Numbered from the stretch's first letter, positions 52,953 through 63,376 are shown. The stretch is DNA of 64,000 nt from Gammaproteobacteria bacterium (GCA_004173475.1 SEBU01000001.1:558001-622000), one strand, 5' to 3'. The notes: generated from the sequence alone by a model not told the origin. Numbers and translations: made by a program.

Positions 52953-55580
52953 ATGAGTATTTTTCGTTCAAACAGTCTGGCGTATTCTTCTCGGACAGTT
53001 TCAATTGCAAACCCTTTCACGCGTAAATTAATCGCAACCGCTGTCAGCCTTGTTGTAGGAACTACACTCGTATCGTTGAATGCGTTTGCGGCTGAAAAAA
53101 CCGAACAGGAAAGTCAGAAAGAAAAAGAAAACGCGGTGAAGTTGGAAAAAGTTGTCGTGACCTCGCGCAACCGCGCGGAAGCCGCACAAGATGTTCCATT
53201 ACCTGTACGAGTTATAGGCGGCGAACGCCTGGATCGCGATGATGTTAAATCCGTTTGGGATTTGCCTTCTATAGCACCGAATTTGCAACTTAATAATCCG
53301 GGTGAAAACGCGCGTAAAGTAAGCCCCGGCATTCGTGGATTAGGTCGTGGCGGCGCTAACGATTCTATGGAGCAGAGTGTAGGTACTATTGTTGATGGAG
53401 TGACATTGTATTATTCAGGTCAAGCCTGGGCAGATTATGTAGATCTCGATCGCATTGAAGTTTTATACGGGCCGCAAGGAACGCTTGTGGGTAAAAACAC
53501 TTCACTCGGTGCAATTAAAATTGCCACAAAATTACCGAGTTTTAAACCAAGCTCATCGGTAGAAATCACGGCGGGCGAATTAAATACACTACAAGCTAAA
53601 GTATCCACCACCGGCCCATTGATTGACGACTTGCTCGCCTATCGCGGAACTTTTTTAGTGGATCGTAGAGACGGGCTTTACGACAATACGTATTTAAACT
53701 TTGGGAAGTCGCGCGAAACCTGGCGTGAGTCCAATAAAATTGCAGGGCGTATACAATTCTTATTAACACCTAACGAAGATTTCACGGGCCGTTTTATTTT
53801 CGACAAATTGCGCTCGGATGAAAGAACCAATACTGGAAGTGTATTAGTTTCTAACGGACCTGAAACATGGGCCGACGGAACTGCCCGTGCAAAAACTCCA
53901 CCTATTGATGGAACCGGATATACCGCAACGGGTAGCTATGCTGATTACGGTTACCTCGGAAAATTTGCAGAACGTTCTGCATGGTTTCATAACTCTGACG
54001 GTACGGTTTACCAACCGCCAGTGGGCACAACGGATATAGAAAATTCGGAGGCACGCCCACAAATTACCAATCAATACGGTGCATCGGCGCAATTTGATTG
54101 GAGCGTAGCGAATCATACGATTACATCAATCACTGCTTATCGCTACCAGGATTTTGATATCAAAAACGGCGGTCAGTTTGGCCAGTTTTATGTGAGTAAC
54201 AGCGGGCAACAATTGTGGAACGATCAATTTTCACAAGAGTTACGTATCGCCTCCGACACTGAACCAGGTAAATTTTTTGATTACCAAGCCGGTCTTTATT
54301 ATTTGAATGCAGAAGTTTACAGCGACGACCCAAGTTACTACGGAGCCGATGCTGGAGCTTGGTTTGCCAAATCAAAGCAATTCAAAGATTTGTTAGCAGT
54401 ACCTAAGGAACAACGTGCGGCGGGTCGTGAATTATTGCGCGCTTCTCTGGATAAGGTTTATCAATCGTCTGTAACCGACGCAACGGCAGACAGCTTGGCA
54501 GTTTACGCGCAAGCAGATTTTCATTTCACCGAAAAAGCAACGCTTTCAGTGGGTGTTCGTGATACCGACGAAACAAAGAAAAATAAAATTGCTACGCAAT
54601 TAGATCGTCAAGGTGAAAATCTCGATGTACTCGGTGAACAATACGGAGCAACTGCTGGCCAAATTGCTGCAGCAAAAGCAGTAAGAAGCGGTCAAGTACC
54701 GATAGAACCATTTTCTTTTGTCGAAGGGAATGATATTGACGATAACCTGATCGCCTGGAACATAAGCCCAAGTTATAAATTAACGGATGATTTCAATATC
54801 TATGCTTCTGTAGGTAAAGGCGTGAAATCTGGTTTCATTTATTTTAACCAATATGTTGCACCTACAGATCCAACATTTGAGACTGACGTTAAAGCGGAAG
54901 AAACGCTTGATTATGAATTAGGTTTCAAAAGTTTATTGTTGAATCGTAGCTTGCAACTGAACGTAAATCTTTACGACACCAAAGTAACTGACTACCAAGC
55001 TTCCTGGACTCGAACAGATCCACGCAATGACGGCGCGTTTGTTACTGCGTGGGGTAACGCGCCTAAAGTTGAAGCGAAAGGTATTGAACTGGAATCCAAT
55101 TATCGTTTAACCAAAGAATTGGATTTCAATTTAGGAGCCGCTTACAACGAGGCTACTTATGAGTCTGAGTGGTTGGTGTTAAAACCCGAAGTTGTTGCAA
55201 ATAATAATAGAAATGATTTTATCGACAGAAATGGTAAGCAAATTGCAAACGTACCTAAAGTGGTAGTGAATTATGGGTTGAATTACCAAACACCTGTCGC
55301 GGGTTATTTAGGTCGTATCACTTTGCAAAACACCTATAAATCAGGCTCCTATTTTAATGACAACCAGTCGGAGTTCACTTACCAAAAAGCCTACACGGTT
55401 TCCAACTTAAGTTTTGCTCTGGGCTCGCTGAATAAAAAATGGGAAGCGCAGTTAAATATTCGCAATGTGTTTGATACAGAATATGCCATCCGTCGTACTA
55501 CATTTACCTCCACGGCAGGTCAGACGATTGAGATAGGCGCACCGCGTTATACAAGCCTTACGCTCAAATACAATCTGTAA
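52953..55580 (+). CDS. TonB-dependent receptor
   Basis: LEKVVVTSRNRAEAAQDVPLPVRVIGGERLDRDDVKSVWDLPSIAPNL; VLYGPQGTLVGKNTSLGAIKIATKLP; C-terminal RYTSLTLKYNL; ATG MSIFRSN preferred over TTG at 52938. Confidence 0.94.
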   Translation: MSIFRSNSLAYSSRTVSIANPFTRKLIATAVSLVVGTTLVSLNAFAAEKTEQESQKEKENAVKLEKVVVTSRNRAEAAQDVPLPVRVIGGERLDRDDVKSVWDLPSIAPNLQLNNPGENARKVSPGIRGLGRGGANDSMEQSVGTIVDGVTLYYSGQAWADYVDLDRIEVLYGPQGTLVGKNTSLGAIKIATKLPSFKPSSSVEITAGELNTLQAKVSTTGPLIDDLLAYRGTFLVDRRDGLYDNTYLNFGKSRETWRESNKIAGRIQFLLTPNEDFTGRFIFDKLRSDERTNTGSVLVSNGPETWADGTARAKTPPIDGTGYTATGSYADYGYLGKFAERSAWFHNSDGTVYQPPVGTTDIENSEARPQITNQYGASAQFDWSVANHTITSITAYRYQDFDIKNGGQFGQFYVSNSGQQLWNDQFSQELRIASDTEPGKFFDYQAGLYYLNAEVYSDDPSYYGADAGAWFAKSKQFKDLLAVPKEQRAAGRELLRASLDKVYQSSVTDATADSLAVYAQADFHFTEKATLSVGVRDTDETKKNKIATQLDRQGENLDVLGEQYGATAGQIAAAKAVRSGQVPIEPFSFVEGNDIDDNLIAWNISPSYKLTDDFNIYASVGKGVKSGFIYFNQYVAPTDPTFETDVKAEETLDYELGFKSLLLNRSLQLNVNLYDTKVTDYQASWTRTDPRNDGAFVTAWGNAPKVEAKGIELESNYRLTKELDFNLGAAYNEATYESEWLVLKPEVVANNNRNDFIDRNGKQIANVPKVVVNYGLNYQTPVAGYLGRITLQNTYKSGSYFNDNQSEFTYQKAYTVSNLSFALGSLNKKWEAQLNIRNVFDTEYAIRRTTFTSTAGQTIEIGAPRYTSLTLKYNL

Positions 55581-55615
55581 AGCGGCGTTTGTGTTAGTTG
55601 GTCACGCGTTCGCGA

Positions 55616-55646
55616 AGCGGAGCCGTTAACCCGGCTCTGCTTTTTT
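55616..55646 (+). terminator. Terminator after the TonB-dependent receptor
   Basis: agcggagccg-ttaacc-cggctctgct + TTTTTT. Confidence 0.82.
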
Positions 55647-55681
55647 AGGTAATCATATTTAACAATCCGGAAAATCTGACA

Positions 55682-56245
55682 ATGAAATTTCTAACCCTTA
55701 GATTTCTAACCCTTAGTTTGCTAGCTGGCTTGTGCGCATTTAACAACGGTGTAATTGCGACTGATGCACCGACTAAAATCGACGTAAGCAAAACGGAACC
55801 TTCCACAACTGCACCTCGACAACAGGTGCCAGCCGCGCGCGGCCCAGCACTTGAGCTTGCAATAGAAGCGGCGCGTGTTGCAATTGAAACTTGCGCTGCC
55901 GATGGCGGTCAGAAAATCGCTGTAAGTGTGATAGATTCTGCTGGCATACTTAAACTTTTGCTTGCTGCAGACGGTGCATCCCCACGCGGTGTAGCATCCA
56001 GCACGAACAAAGCAGCTACCGCGCTCACCTTTAAATCAGCTACAAGTCAACTTGGCGAACAAGCTAAAACTGATAAAACTCTCGCAGATAAAATCGCTGC
56101 AGACACCGCGCTAAATTCACGTCCTGGTGGCGTGCTGTTAAAAGTGGGGGAAGATATTATTGGCGCGATTGGCGTAGGCGGCGGTAAAACCGATGAACCC
56201 TGTGCATTGAAAGGCATTGAAAAAATTCAGGCACGTTTGAAGTAA
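55682..56245 (+). CDS. GlcG/HbpS-family heme-binding-like protein, exported
   Basis: Signal peptide; LELAIEAARVAIETCAADGGQKIAVSVIDSAGILKLLLAADGASPRGVASSTNKAATALTF; RPGGVLLKVGEDIIGAIGVGGGKTDEPCALKGIEKI. Confidence 0.88.
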   Translation: MKFLTLRFLTLSLLAGLCAFNNGVIATDAPTKIDVSKTEPSTTAPRQQVPAARGPALELAIEAARVAIETCAADGGQKIAVSVIDSAGILKLLLAADGASPRGVASSTNKAATALTFKSATSQLGEQAKTDKTLADKIAADTALNSRPGGVLLKVGEDIIGAIGVGGGKTDEPCALKGIEKIQARLK

Positions 56246-56254
56246 GGATTGAAT

Positions 56255-58357
56255 ATGCTGCTTTGGCGTTTGCTTGCAGGTTGTGCCCTGCTTTTAAGTT
56301 CCGGATTTTGTTTGGCAACGAGTGATCGTGCGAGCACTGAACAAGTGAGCGCGCAATTGGTTGCATCGGTAGACTCAGTTGCGCCCGGCAGCGAAATTTA
56401 TGTGGGCGTCAATCAACGGATCATTCCGCACTGGCACACTTACTGGTCCAACCCAGGCGACTCCGGCCTCCCTACAGAAATAACCTGGACCTTACCTGAA
56501 GGTGCAACTGCCAGCGAAATACTCTGGCCTATACCAGGCAGGATCAGTCTTGGTACCATCACCAATTACGGTTACTCCGACGAAGTTACCCTACTCACTA
56601 ACATCAAAGTGCCAGCTAACGCAAAAGTTGGCGAACAATTTGTTGTTGATGCGGCGGTGGAATGGTTGGTGTGTAATGAAGAATGCATTCCACAAGACGT
56701 TAAGCTCCAGCTGAGCTTGCCTATAGAAACTTCCGCACGCAAAAGCGACGCAGGAAATACGCTTATTCAAAAGTCTCTGGGCCAGCTTCCCGTTACCAGC
56801 CCCTGGCCAGTGAGTGTAGTGTCGGCTAACGGAGGTTTCGATATCAATATCGGTCTCTCGGAACTTCAGGCAAAACAAATTAAGGACATTTGGTTTTACC
56901 CTGCAGACTGGGGCGTGATCGTCCAAAACATAGATCAACCTCGTAAGCAAACTGCCAAGGGCATAAGCGTGAACCTTAAAGCGGGCGAAACCCCGCTCAC
57001 ACCTGCTCAAAAACTCAAAGGTGTTCTTGTCATCACCGAAGAAACTGACAAAGGCCCTGTTACAACTGGTTTTAATATCGACCTCGCGCCGACATCCCCG
57101 GCAAACAAAAATCCATCTGACATAGGATTTTTTTCTGCGTTGCTGCTCGCATTGCTTGGGGGCTTGATTCTAAATTTAATGCCCTGCGTGTTTCCGGTTC
57201 TCTCACTGAAAGCTTTGTCGTTAGTAAGCCATTCGCATCAATCGTCTCTGCAGATTCGCTTGCATGGCTGGATTTACACCGCTGGCGTGCTTGCCAGCTT
57301 TGGCTTATTAGCCGCAGTCCTTGTGATACTCAAAACCGGTGGCGCTCAAATCGGGTGGGGATTCCAATTCCAATCACCTCTTTTCGTGCTCGCTATGGCT
57401 TACCTGATGTTTTTAGTAGGGCTCAATTTGTCTGGCGTATTTGTAATTGGTGGAAGCATCGCCGGGGTTGGCTCATCACTTGCTGACCGCGGCGGTTACA
57501 GCGGTAGCTTTTTCACCGGGGTGCTCGCAACCATTGTCGCAACTCCCTGCACCGCACCTTTTATGGCGGCGGCACTGGGTTACGCCCTTGCACAACCTGC
57601 AGTTAAATTATTTGCCATCTTTTTCAGTTTGGGATTCGGACTCGCGCTTCCTTACTTACTTTTGGCAAATTGGCCAAGGCTACAACGCTGGTTACCGAAA
57701 CCCGGGTTGTGGATGGAGCGAACCAAACAAGCGTTGGCGTTTCCCATGTATGCAGCCGCAGTTTGGCTGGTTTGGGTACTGGCTCAACAAGCCGGACCTG
57801 GTTCGGTTGTAATTGCACTTGGCGGCATGGTCGCACTGGCGCTCGCGGTGTGGTTATACGACACCACTCGCAACACCAGCTCATTGACAGAACGCCTGGG
57901 CACGACTTCTGCATTTATGATTCTGGCGGCGACCCTGATGCTCGGATATGCAGGCGTTAAAGAAACTGCCCAAACGGAAAAATCCAACGCGGGCGATTAC
58001 GCAGATCGAAATTGGGAGCCCTACTCGGCCGAGCGATTAAAAGAATTGCTCGCTGAGAATAAACCGGTATTTCTTAATTTCACGGCCTCGTGGTGCATTA
58101 GCTGTTTGGTGAACGAACAGGTTGCTTTGAGTAATCAGGAAGTAAAGAGGGCTTTCACAGAGAAAAACATCACTTATTTAAAAGGTGATTGGACAAAACG
58201 CGATGGCGAAATTACTGCAATCCTAAATCAGTTTGGTAGAAGCGGTGTGCCACTTTACGTGTTTTATTCAGCGGGAAATAATTCAAAACCAATAGAACTT
58301 CCGCAGGTACTTACGCCAGACATTGTACTGAACGCCATAGCGGCGCCGGCTCCGTAA
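56255..58357 (+). CDS. Protein-disulfide reductase, DsbD/ScsB-like
   Basis: N-terminal DsbD/ScsB-like IPHWHTYWSNPGDSGLPTEITWTLPEG; membrane core FFSALLLALLGGLILNLMPCVFPVLSLKAL and ATIVATPCTAPFMAAALGYAL; C-terminal thioredoxin FLNFTASWCISCLVNEQVAL. Confidence 0.93.
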   Translation: MLLWRLLAGCALLLSSGFCLATSDRASTEQVSAQLVASVDSVAPGSEIYVGVNQRIIPHWHTYWSNPGDSGLPTEITWTLPEGATASEILWPIPGRISLGTITNYGYSDEVTLLTNIKVPANAKVGEQFVVDAAVEWLVCNEECIPQDVKLQLSLPIETSARKSDAGNTLIQKSLGQLPVTSPWPVSVVSANGGFDINIGLSELQAKQIKDIWFYPADWGVIVQNIDQPRKQTAKGISVNLKAGETPLTPAQKLKGVLVITEETDKGPVTTGFNIDLAPTSPANKNPSDIGFFSALLLALLGGLILNLMPCVFPVLSLKALSLVSHSHQSSLQIRLHGWIYTAGVLASFGLLAAVLVILKTGGAQIGWGFQFQSPLFVLAMAYLMFLVGLNLSGVFVIGGSIAGVGSSLADRGGYSGSFFTGVLATIVATPCTAPFMAAALGYALAQPAVKLFAIFFSLGFGLALPYLLLANWPRLQRWLPKPGLWMERTKQALAFPMYAAAVWLVWVLAQQAGPGSVVIALGGMVALALAVWLYDTTRNTSSLTERLGTTSAFMILAATLMLGYAGVKETAQTEKSNAGDYADRNWEPYSAERLKELLAENKPVFLNFTASWCISCLVNEQVALSNQEVKRAFTEKNITYLKGDWTKRDGEITAILNQFGRSGVPLYVFYSAGNNSKPIELPQVLTPDIVLNAIAAPAP

Positions 58358-58452
58358 AAGTAATGACAATAATTTTGCAGCTTTAATTTTAAATTTGACC
58401 GTAAACTTTTTTAACCCCGAAATGTAACACCAACCCTTGTGAGGAGATTGAT

Positions 58453-59070
58453 ATGCTTTTACGTAAATTCGCTACCAGCGCACTCGTGGCGCTCGCATTC
58501 ATCGGCATAAATACTATGGCGGAACCTGTAGTTGACCAACCTGCCCCAGCATTTACTGCTAAAACTGCTGATGGAAAAACACTGAATCTCGAATCGTTAA
58601 AAGGAAAAACTGTAGTTCTTGAGTGGACAAATCACGAATGTCCTTTTGTTATCAAACATTATGACAAGAGCGACAACATCCCCGCTCTACAAAAAGAATT
58701 TACCGCAAAAGGGATTGTCTGGTTGCAAGTAATTTCTTCCGCAGTAGGCAATCAGGGTTATGTTGAGGGTGAGTCTGCCATTAAAATTAATCAACATCGC
58801 GGAGCCGCACCTACTAACACCATCCTTGATCCGGAAGGCACTTTAGGAAAACTTTACGGCGCGCAAACAACTCCGCATTTTTTCATCATTAACGACAAAG
58901 GCGTATTGGTTTATAAAGGTGGTATTGACAGTATCGCTTCTGCCAGGCCACAAGATATTCCAAAGGCAACCAACTATGTACGCGAAGCATTGAATGCAGT
59001 AGCCAGCGGTAAAAAAGTAGCAAATGCAAGCACCAAACCTTACGGTTGCTCAGTTAAGTTTTCAAGTTAA
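58453..59070 (+). CDS. Exported redoxin/AhpC-TSA-like thioredoxin-fold protein
   Basis: APAFTAKTADGKTLNLESLKGKTVVLEWTNHECPFVIKHYDKSDNIPALQKEF; LYGAQTTPHFFIINDKGVLVYKGGID. Confidence 0.9.
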   Translation: MLLRKFATSALVALAFIGINTMAEPVVDQPAPAFTAKTADGKTLNLESLKGKTVVLEWTNHECPFVIKHYDKSDNIPALQKEFTAKGIVWLQVISSAVGNQGYVEGESAIKINQHRGAAPTNTILDPEGTLGKLYGAQTTPHFFIINDKGVLVYKGGIDSIASARPQDIPKATNYVREALNAVASGKKVANASTKPYGCSVKFSS

Positions 59071-59089
59071 ACCTTAGCAATCCACCCCC

Positions 59090-59116
59090 AAAAAAGGCGC
59101 TACGGCGCCTTTTTTA
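59090..59116 (+). terminator. Rho-independent terminator after the redoxin gene
   Basis: aaaaaaggcgc-tac-ggcgccttttttat. Confidence 0.85.
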
Positions 59117-59395
59117 TTTATGCTAAGCAACAAACACACTATTTAAATTTCAACAATTTCTGCAGCACTGTTGCTGCTAAATCAACACACTATTTTAGTT
59201 ACACGCGAGCTGGTAGAAAAATAAAAATATCAGACTACGCATTCTACGCGGTTATAGAAACCAATTCATTGGGGCATCAAAAAATTTCAACTCAACTTAG
59301 CCTTGCATATTAAACATTGGCGCGATCCCTGCATTTTGTACTGAAGCCATCTTGGCGAACTAATCGTTTTTCTTCCCCGGATATTTTCTTCACCA

Positions 59396-60385
59396 ATGAG
59401 AGTAAGCATGTCTGTTAATTCATCCAATATTATTTCTAAAATGGCGGCCAAAAATTTATTTATCGCGGCGTCTATTCTACTAACAACAAATTCCTATGCA
59501 GAAAACAGCGTTACTACCGCAATTGATGGCGTGGTTGCGCAAGGCACACAGGTTGAATTTATTAGAGATAAGTTTGAAGGCACTGAAGGGCCGACCAGCT
59601 TGCCAGACGGCGGCTTTATATTCACCGAGACCCGAGCGAATCGTGTTATCCGGATCGCGGAAGACAACACAGCTAGTACGTATTTTGAAAACAGCAACGG
59701 CACAAATGGCATAGCGTTTACAAAGAAAGGCGAAATTGTTTCCGTGCAAAATCTCAAACCTCAAGTCGGCGTGGTATACCCAAAGGGCAGCGAAAAAGTT
59801 TGGGCGGATAATTACCAGGGAAAACCGTTCCAGCGTCCTAATGATTTGGTCATCGACAAAAGTGGTGGTGTATATTTCACCGATATAGGCGTTCTACCTA
59901 AAGGTGAAATTACCGAACCTGCGCGTCCAGCCGTGTATTATGTAAAAGCTGATGGAAAAATTACGCAACTTATTACTGATGTTGAGCGTCCTAATGGCGT
60001 ACAGTTGAGTCGCGACGAAAAAACGCTTTATCTGGCAAACACTGCGGGCGAATACGTTTTGTCTTATCCCGTGCTTGGTAATGGCAAATTAGGCGCACGT
60101 AAGGAATTTGCAAAACTCGCAGGTTATGAGAAAGGTGAAACCGGTTTTTCAAGCGGCGCAGATGGTTTGGCGATAGATGATGAAGGCCGCGTGTATGTTG
60201 CTTCCAATAAAGGCGTTGAAGTTTTTGACGATAAAGGCAAAGCACTAGGCATTATCCCTATTCCACAAAAGCCACAAAATCTGGCGTTTGCAGGTAAAGA
60301 TAAAAAGACGCTTTATGTAGTAGGTCGTGGTGCAGCTTATAAAATTGCAACTCTGACAGCGGGATTTAAGGGCCGTATTAAATAA
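59396..60385 (+). CDS. SMP-30/gluconolactonase-like beta-propeller, exported
   Basis: EGTEGPTSLPDGGFIFTETRANRVIRI; FQRPNDLVIDKSGGVYFTDIG; ERPNGVQLSRDEKTLYLANT; GADGLAIDDEGRVYVAS. Confidence 0.92.
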   Translation: MRVSMSVNSSNIISKMAAKNLFIAASILLTTNSYAENSVTTAIDGVVAQGTQVEFIRDKFEGTEGPTSLPDGGFIFTETRANRVIRIAEDNTASTYFENSNGTNGIAFTKKGEIVSVQNLKPQVGVVYPKGSEKVWADNYQGKPFQRPNDLVIDKSGGVYFTDIGVLPKGEITEPARPAVYYVKADGKITQLITDVERPNGVQLSRDEKTLYLANTAGEYVLSYPVLGNGKLGARKEFAKLAGYEKGETGFSSGADGLAIDDEGRVYVASNKGVEVFDDKGKALGIIPIPQKPQNLAFAGKDKKTLYVVGRGAAYKIATLTAGFKGRIK

Positions 60386-60408
60386 TATCTAAAATCTGGA
60401 GTAAAAAG

Positions 60409-61299
60409 ATGACTCGCAAAACTGCTAATGATTTCCATCCAGAAGTACTTAAACTTTTCGACCAGTATGTCCATGGTCAAAGCTCGCGGCGCGATTTTTT
60501 AAATGGCGCTGCTAAATATACAATCGCCGGCGTAACTGCATCAGGCTTACTCGCTGCATTAAGTCCAACATTTGCAGAAGCACAACAGGTTAGTCCTACA
60601 GACAAAGACATCAAAGCTACGTACGTAGAATATCCGTCTCCTAACGGCAGTGGAAAAATTCGTGGCTATTTAGTGAAACCGGCCAAAGCGAGAGGAAAGT
60701 TACCAACCGTTTTGGTGATTCATGAAAACCGTGGTTTAAATCCACACATTGAAGATATTGCGCGTCGCCTAGCAAAAGACAATTTTATTGCATTTGCTCC
60801 CGACGCATTATTTACACTGGGAGGCTATCCTGGTGACGAAGATAAAGCGCGTGAATTATTTCCAAAACTTGATCAAACTAAAATCATCGAAGACTTTGTT
60901 ACCGCAGCGGATGTTCTAAAGCATCTACCAGAAGGTAACGGAAAAGTGGGTGCTGTCGGCTTCTGCTACGGTGGTGGAGTATCAAATACTCTCGCCACGC
61001 GTATTCCGGATTTGGGAGGTGCGGTGCCTTTTTACGGCAGACAACCCGAAGACGCCGACGTCGCAAAAATTAAAGCGCCCTTGTTGATTCACTACGCAGG
61101 AGCTGACGAACGAATTAACGCTGGCTGGCCAAAATATGAAGCTGCACTCAAAGCGGCGAATGTAAAATATGAAGCGTTTATTTATCCCGAAGTGCAACAT
61201 GGCTTCAACAATGACACAACCCCGCGTTACGATGAAAAAGCGGCGAAACTTGCCTGGCAACGTACTGTAGATTTTTTCAAGAAAAATTTACGCGCGTGA
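60409..61299 (+). CDS. Dienelactone hydrolase family protein with Tat-like signal (YghX-like)
   Basis: SSRRDFLNGAAKYTIAGVTASGLLAAL; VLVIHENRGLNPHIEDIARRLA; VGAVGFCYGGGVSN; YPEVQHGFNND. Confidence 0.93.
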   Translation: MTRKTANDFHPEVLKLFDQYVHGQSSRRDFLNGAAKYTIAGVTASGLLAALSPTFAEAQQVSPTDKDIKATYVEYPSPNGSGKIRGYLVKPAKARGKLPTVLVIHENRGLNPHIEDIARRLAKDNFIAFAPDALFTLGGYPGDEDKARELFPKLDQTKIIEDFVTAADVLKHLPEGNGKVGAVGFCYGGGVSNTLATRIPDLGGAVPFYGRQPEDADVAKIKAPLLIHYAGADERINAGWPKYEAALKAANVKYEAFIYPEVQHGFNNDTTPRYDEKAAKLAWQRTVDFFKKNLRA

Positions 61300-61412
61300 T
61301 ATTGGATGCATCTGCTAAATAATTATTCGTTTTAATTGTTAACGTCAATAAAGTGTTGTAAGTACGATCCGAATCAAGTTGTAAGTAGTTGCTTTACCTT
61401 CTCCAAAGGTTA

Positions 61413-61445
61413 CCCCGAGCCGTAAAAAAGCTTGGGGATTTTTTT
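61413..61445 (+). terminator. Terminator-like hairpin after the dienelactone hydrolase gene
   Basis: ccccgagccgtaaaaaagcttggggatttttt. Confidence 0.7.
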
Positions 61446-61735
61446 AATTTAATGCTTAAAAAATAACAGTCGATTTTTTAAGGTGAATAAAAATCAACAC
61501 TTTAGTTGATTTCGACGCTGTCGCTCTCTTCAGCTGTTTCAATCCCGCCAATTTCTTGCCCACACAAAAATTTTTATCACGACCCTAAAGCCTTGCAAAA
61601 TCGACATTAATCGCATTTTCATTCTGTAATGGGTTTCCCCTAACAGCCAGCTGGTATGTAAGTTGCTCTGTACACGCATCTCAGATATTTCTGGGTAATT
61701 ACCTTTAATTTTGATTTGCCAGGATAACCAATCAC

Positions 61736-62194
61736 ATGAACAACATTGTTAAAGCTTTTGCATTAATAGCTGCGTTTGCGACACCCGCTGTATTTGCGCA
61801 AAACCAGCCAGCCAAGGCACCCGCTGCCGAAGTGAAATATAAAACGCCGGAACTAACCCCTGCGCAAGTAGACGAGTGGCTAGCAAAGCCAGATAAAGTA
61901 TTGATTATTGATATTCGCCGCCCCGACGAACTTATTACCTTCGGTAGCTTCCCGGTATTTCTAAGCATTCAACTCGCTGACTTGGAAAAAAATATCGCGT
62001 TCATACCAAAAGATCGCAGCATTATCACGGTTTCAAACCACGCTAATCGCGCCTTCAGAGCTGGAGATTTATTAAGCAGCAAAGGATTTAAAGTCGTTGG
62101 CGCTGCGGGCTCCGAAAATTATGAGCAAGCTGGTGGAACCGCCGTTAAGAAAATTGTTAAACCTGCTCCAAAGCCAGAAACAGAAACAAAATAA
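61736..62194 (+). CDS. Exported rhodanese-like protein (catalytic Cys apparently replaced)
   Basis: Signal peptide; VDEWLAKPDKVLIIDIRRPDELITFGSFPVF; loop SIITVSNHANRAFRAGDLLSSKGFKVVGAAGS. Confidence 0.82.
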   Translation: MNNIVKAFALIAAFATPAVFAQNQPAKAPAAEVKYKTPELTPAQVDEWLAKPDKVLIIDIRRPDELITFGSFPVFLSIQLADLEKNIAFIPKDRSIITVSNHANRAFRAGDLLSSKGFKVVGAAGSENYEQAGGTAVKKIVKPAPKPETETK

Positions 62195-62350
62195 GAGCCG
62201 ATACAAGCGGCCTATCGATATCGAGGGCATAAAGCAATTTATGCCCTCAGATTATTTAGATAACAAGTTTTTAGATTATTTCCAAATTCAAATAAATCCA
62301 TACGAAGCAATACGCACACGAATTAGTAATAGCGAAATACAGAGAAGCAA

Positions 62351-62848
62351 ATGAACACCAAAGATTTTTTACAGCAATTGCAAGACTCAACCTTAGGTGT
62401 TGCACTTAGTGAATCCATTTATATGTATCCCATCGTTGAGGGATTACATCTCATCAGTTTGATTTTCTCTTTCGGTTTAATTTTACTGACAGATTTGCGT
62501 CTGGTCGGTCTTTTTCTTCCAGGGGTTCCTGTACAGGATTTATTGCACAAACTGCGGCCGTGGTTAATAAGCGGCTTTGTGGTGACGTTTATTACAGGCT
62601 TTCTGCTGGTATTCGTGAATGGGCCAAGCTTGATGAATACGTGGGTATTTCCTCTAAAACTTTTATTAATCGTGTTTGCGGGACTAAACGCGGTCTGGTT
62701 CGAATATAAATTTGGTCGGCAAGTCATTCAATGGGGGCATCAAACTTCATCCCCCAAGGGCGCAAAAATTGCGGGTTGGGTTTCGCTTACATCCTGGAGC
62801 TTAGTCATTGTTTGCGGGCGCTTGATTCCTTACTTAAACGGCCATTAA
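62351..62848 (+). CDS. DUF6644-like four-TM membrane protein (copy 1)
   Basis: QDSTLGVALSESIYMYPIVEGLHLISLIFSFGLILLTDLRLVG; hydrophobic. Confidence 0.7.
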   Translation: MNTKDFLQQLQDSTLGVALSESIYMYPIVEGLHLISLIFSFGLILLTDLRLVGLFLPGVPVQDLLHKLRPWLISGFVVTFITGFLLVFVNGPSLMNTWVFPLKLLLIVFAGLNAVWFEYKFGRQVIQWGHQTSSPKGAKIAGWVSLTSWSLVIVCGRLIPYLNGH

Positions 62849-62896
62849 TTAATTTTATTTTTTTGAAAACAACAGTTTAATCGACCGAGAATTTTT

Positions 62897-63376
62897 GTGA
62901 GTACACTTCCATTTTTTCAGGCACTACAAAATAGTGAAATAGCTGTGGGTATTGGGCAATCCAATCATTTGTATGGTGTTGTTGCCCAGATATTTCATAT
63001 TGCTGGCTTGGTACTTATTTTAGCGCCGGTACTTTTAGTGAATTTACGGTTACTCGGTACGGGCTTGGTCAATCAATCAGTACCGCATTTGGTAAAAGCG
63101 ACGAATCCTTTAATCTGGATTGGTTTTTTATCGATTCTTTTTTCCGGAATATTTATGTTTGCGCCCAGCGCAGCCCTTTATTATCCGAATCCCGCGTTTT
63201 GGCTAAAGTTCCAATTGTTGGCAGCTGCACTCGTCGTGCAATTTACACTTTATCGAAAAGTTACTGCTTCAGAAAAACCTAATCGTGCCTTGGCCGTAAC
63301 CACCGCCATTATTTCGCTCACACTTTGGTTTGGTGTTGGTATCGCTGGCCGTGCGATCGGCTACGTTGCCGCCTAA
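62897..63376 (+). CDS. DUF6644-like four-TM membrane protein (copy 2)
   Basis: QNSEIAVGIGQSNHLYGVVAQIFHIAGLVLILAPVLLVNLRLLG; GTG start; similar layout to the preceding gene. Confidence 0.7.
   Translation: MSTLPFFQALQNSEIAVGIGQSNHLYGVVAQIFHIAGLVLILAPVLLVNLRLLGTGLVNQSVPHLVKATNPLIWIGFLSILFSGIFMFAPSAALYYPNPAFWLKFQLLAAALVVQFTLYRKVTASEKPNRALAVTTAIISLTLWFGVGIAGRAIGYVAA

Noticed and set aside
62097-62354. 85-aa plus-strand ORF bridging the rhodanese and DUF6644-like genes
   Set aside because: Starts inside the rhodanese gene out of frame and has no coding character; probably spurious.
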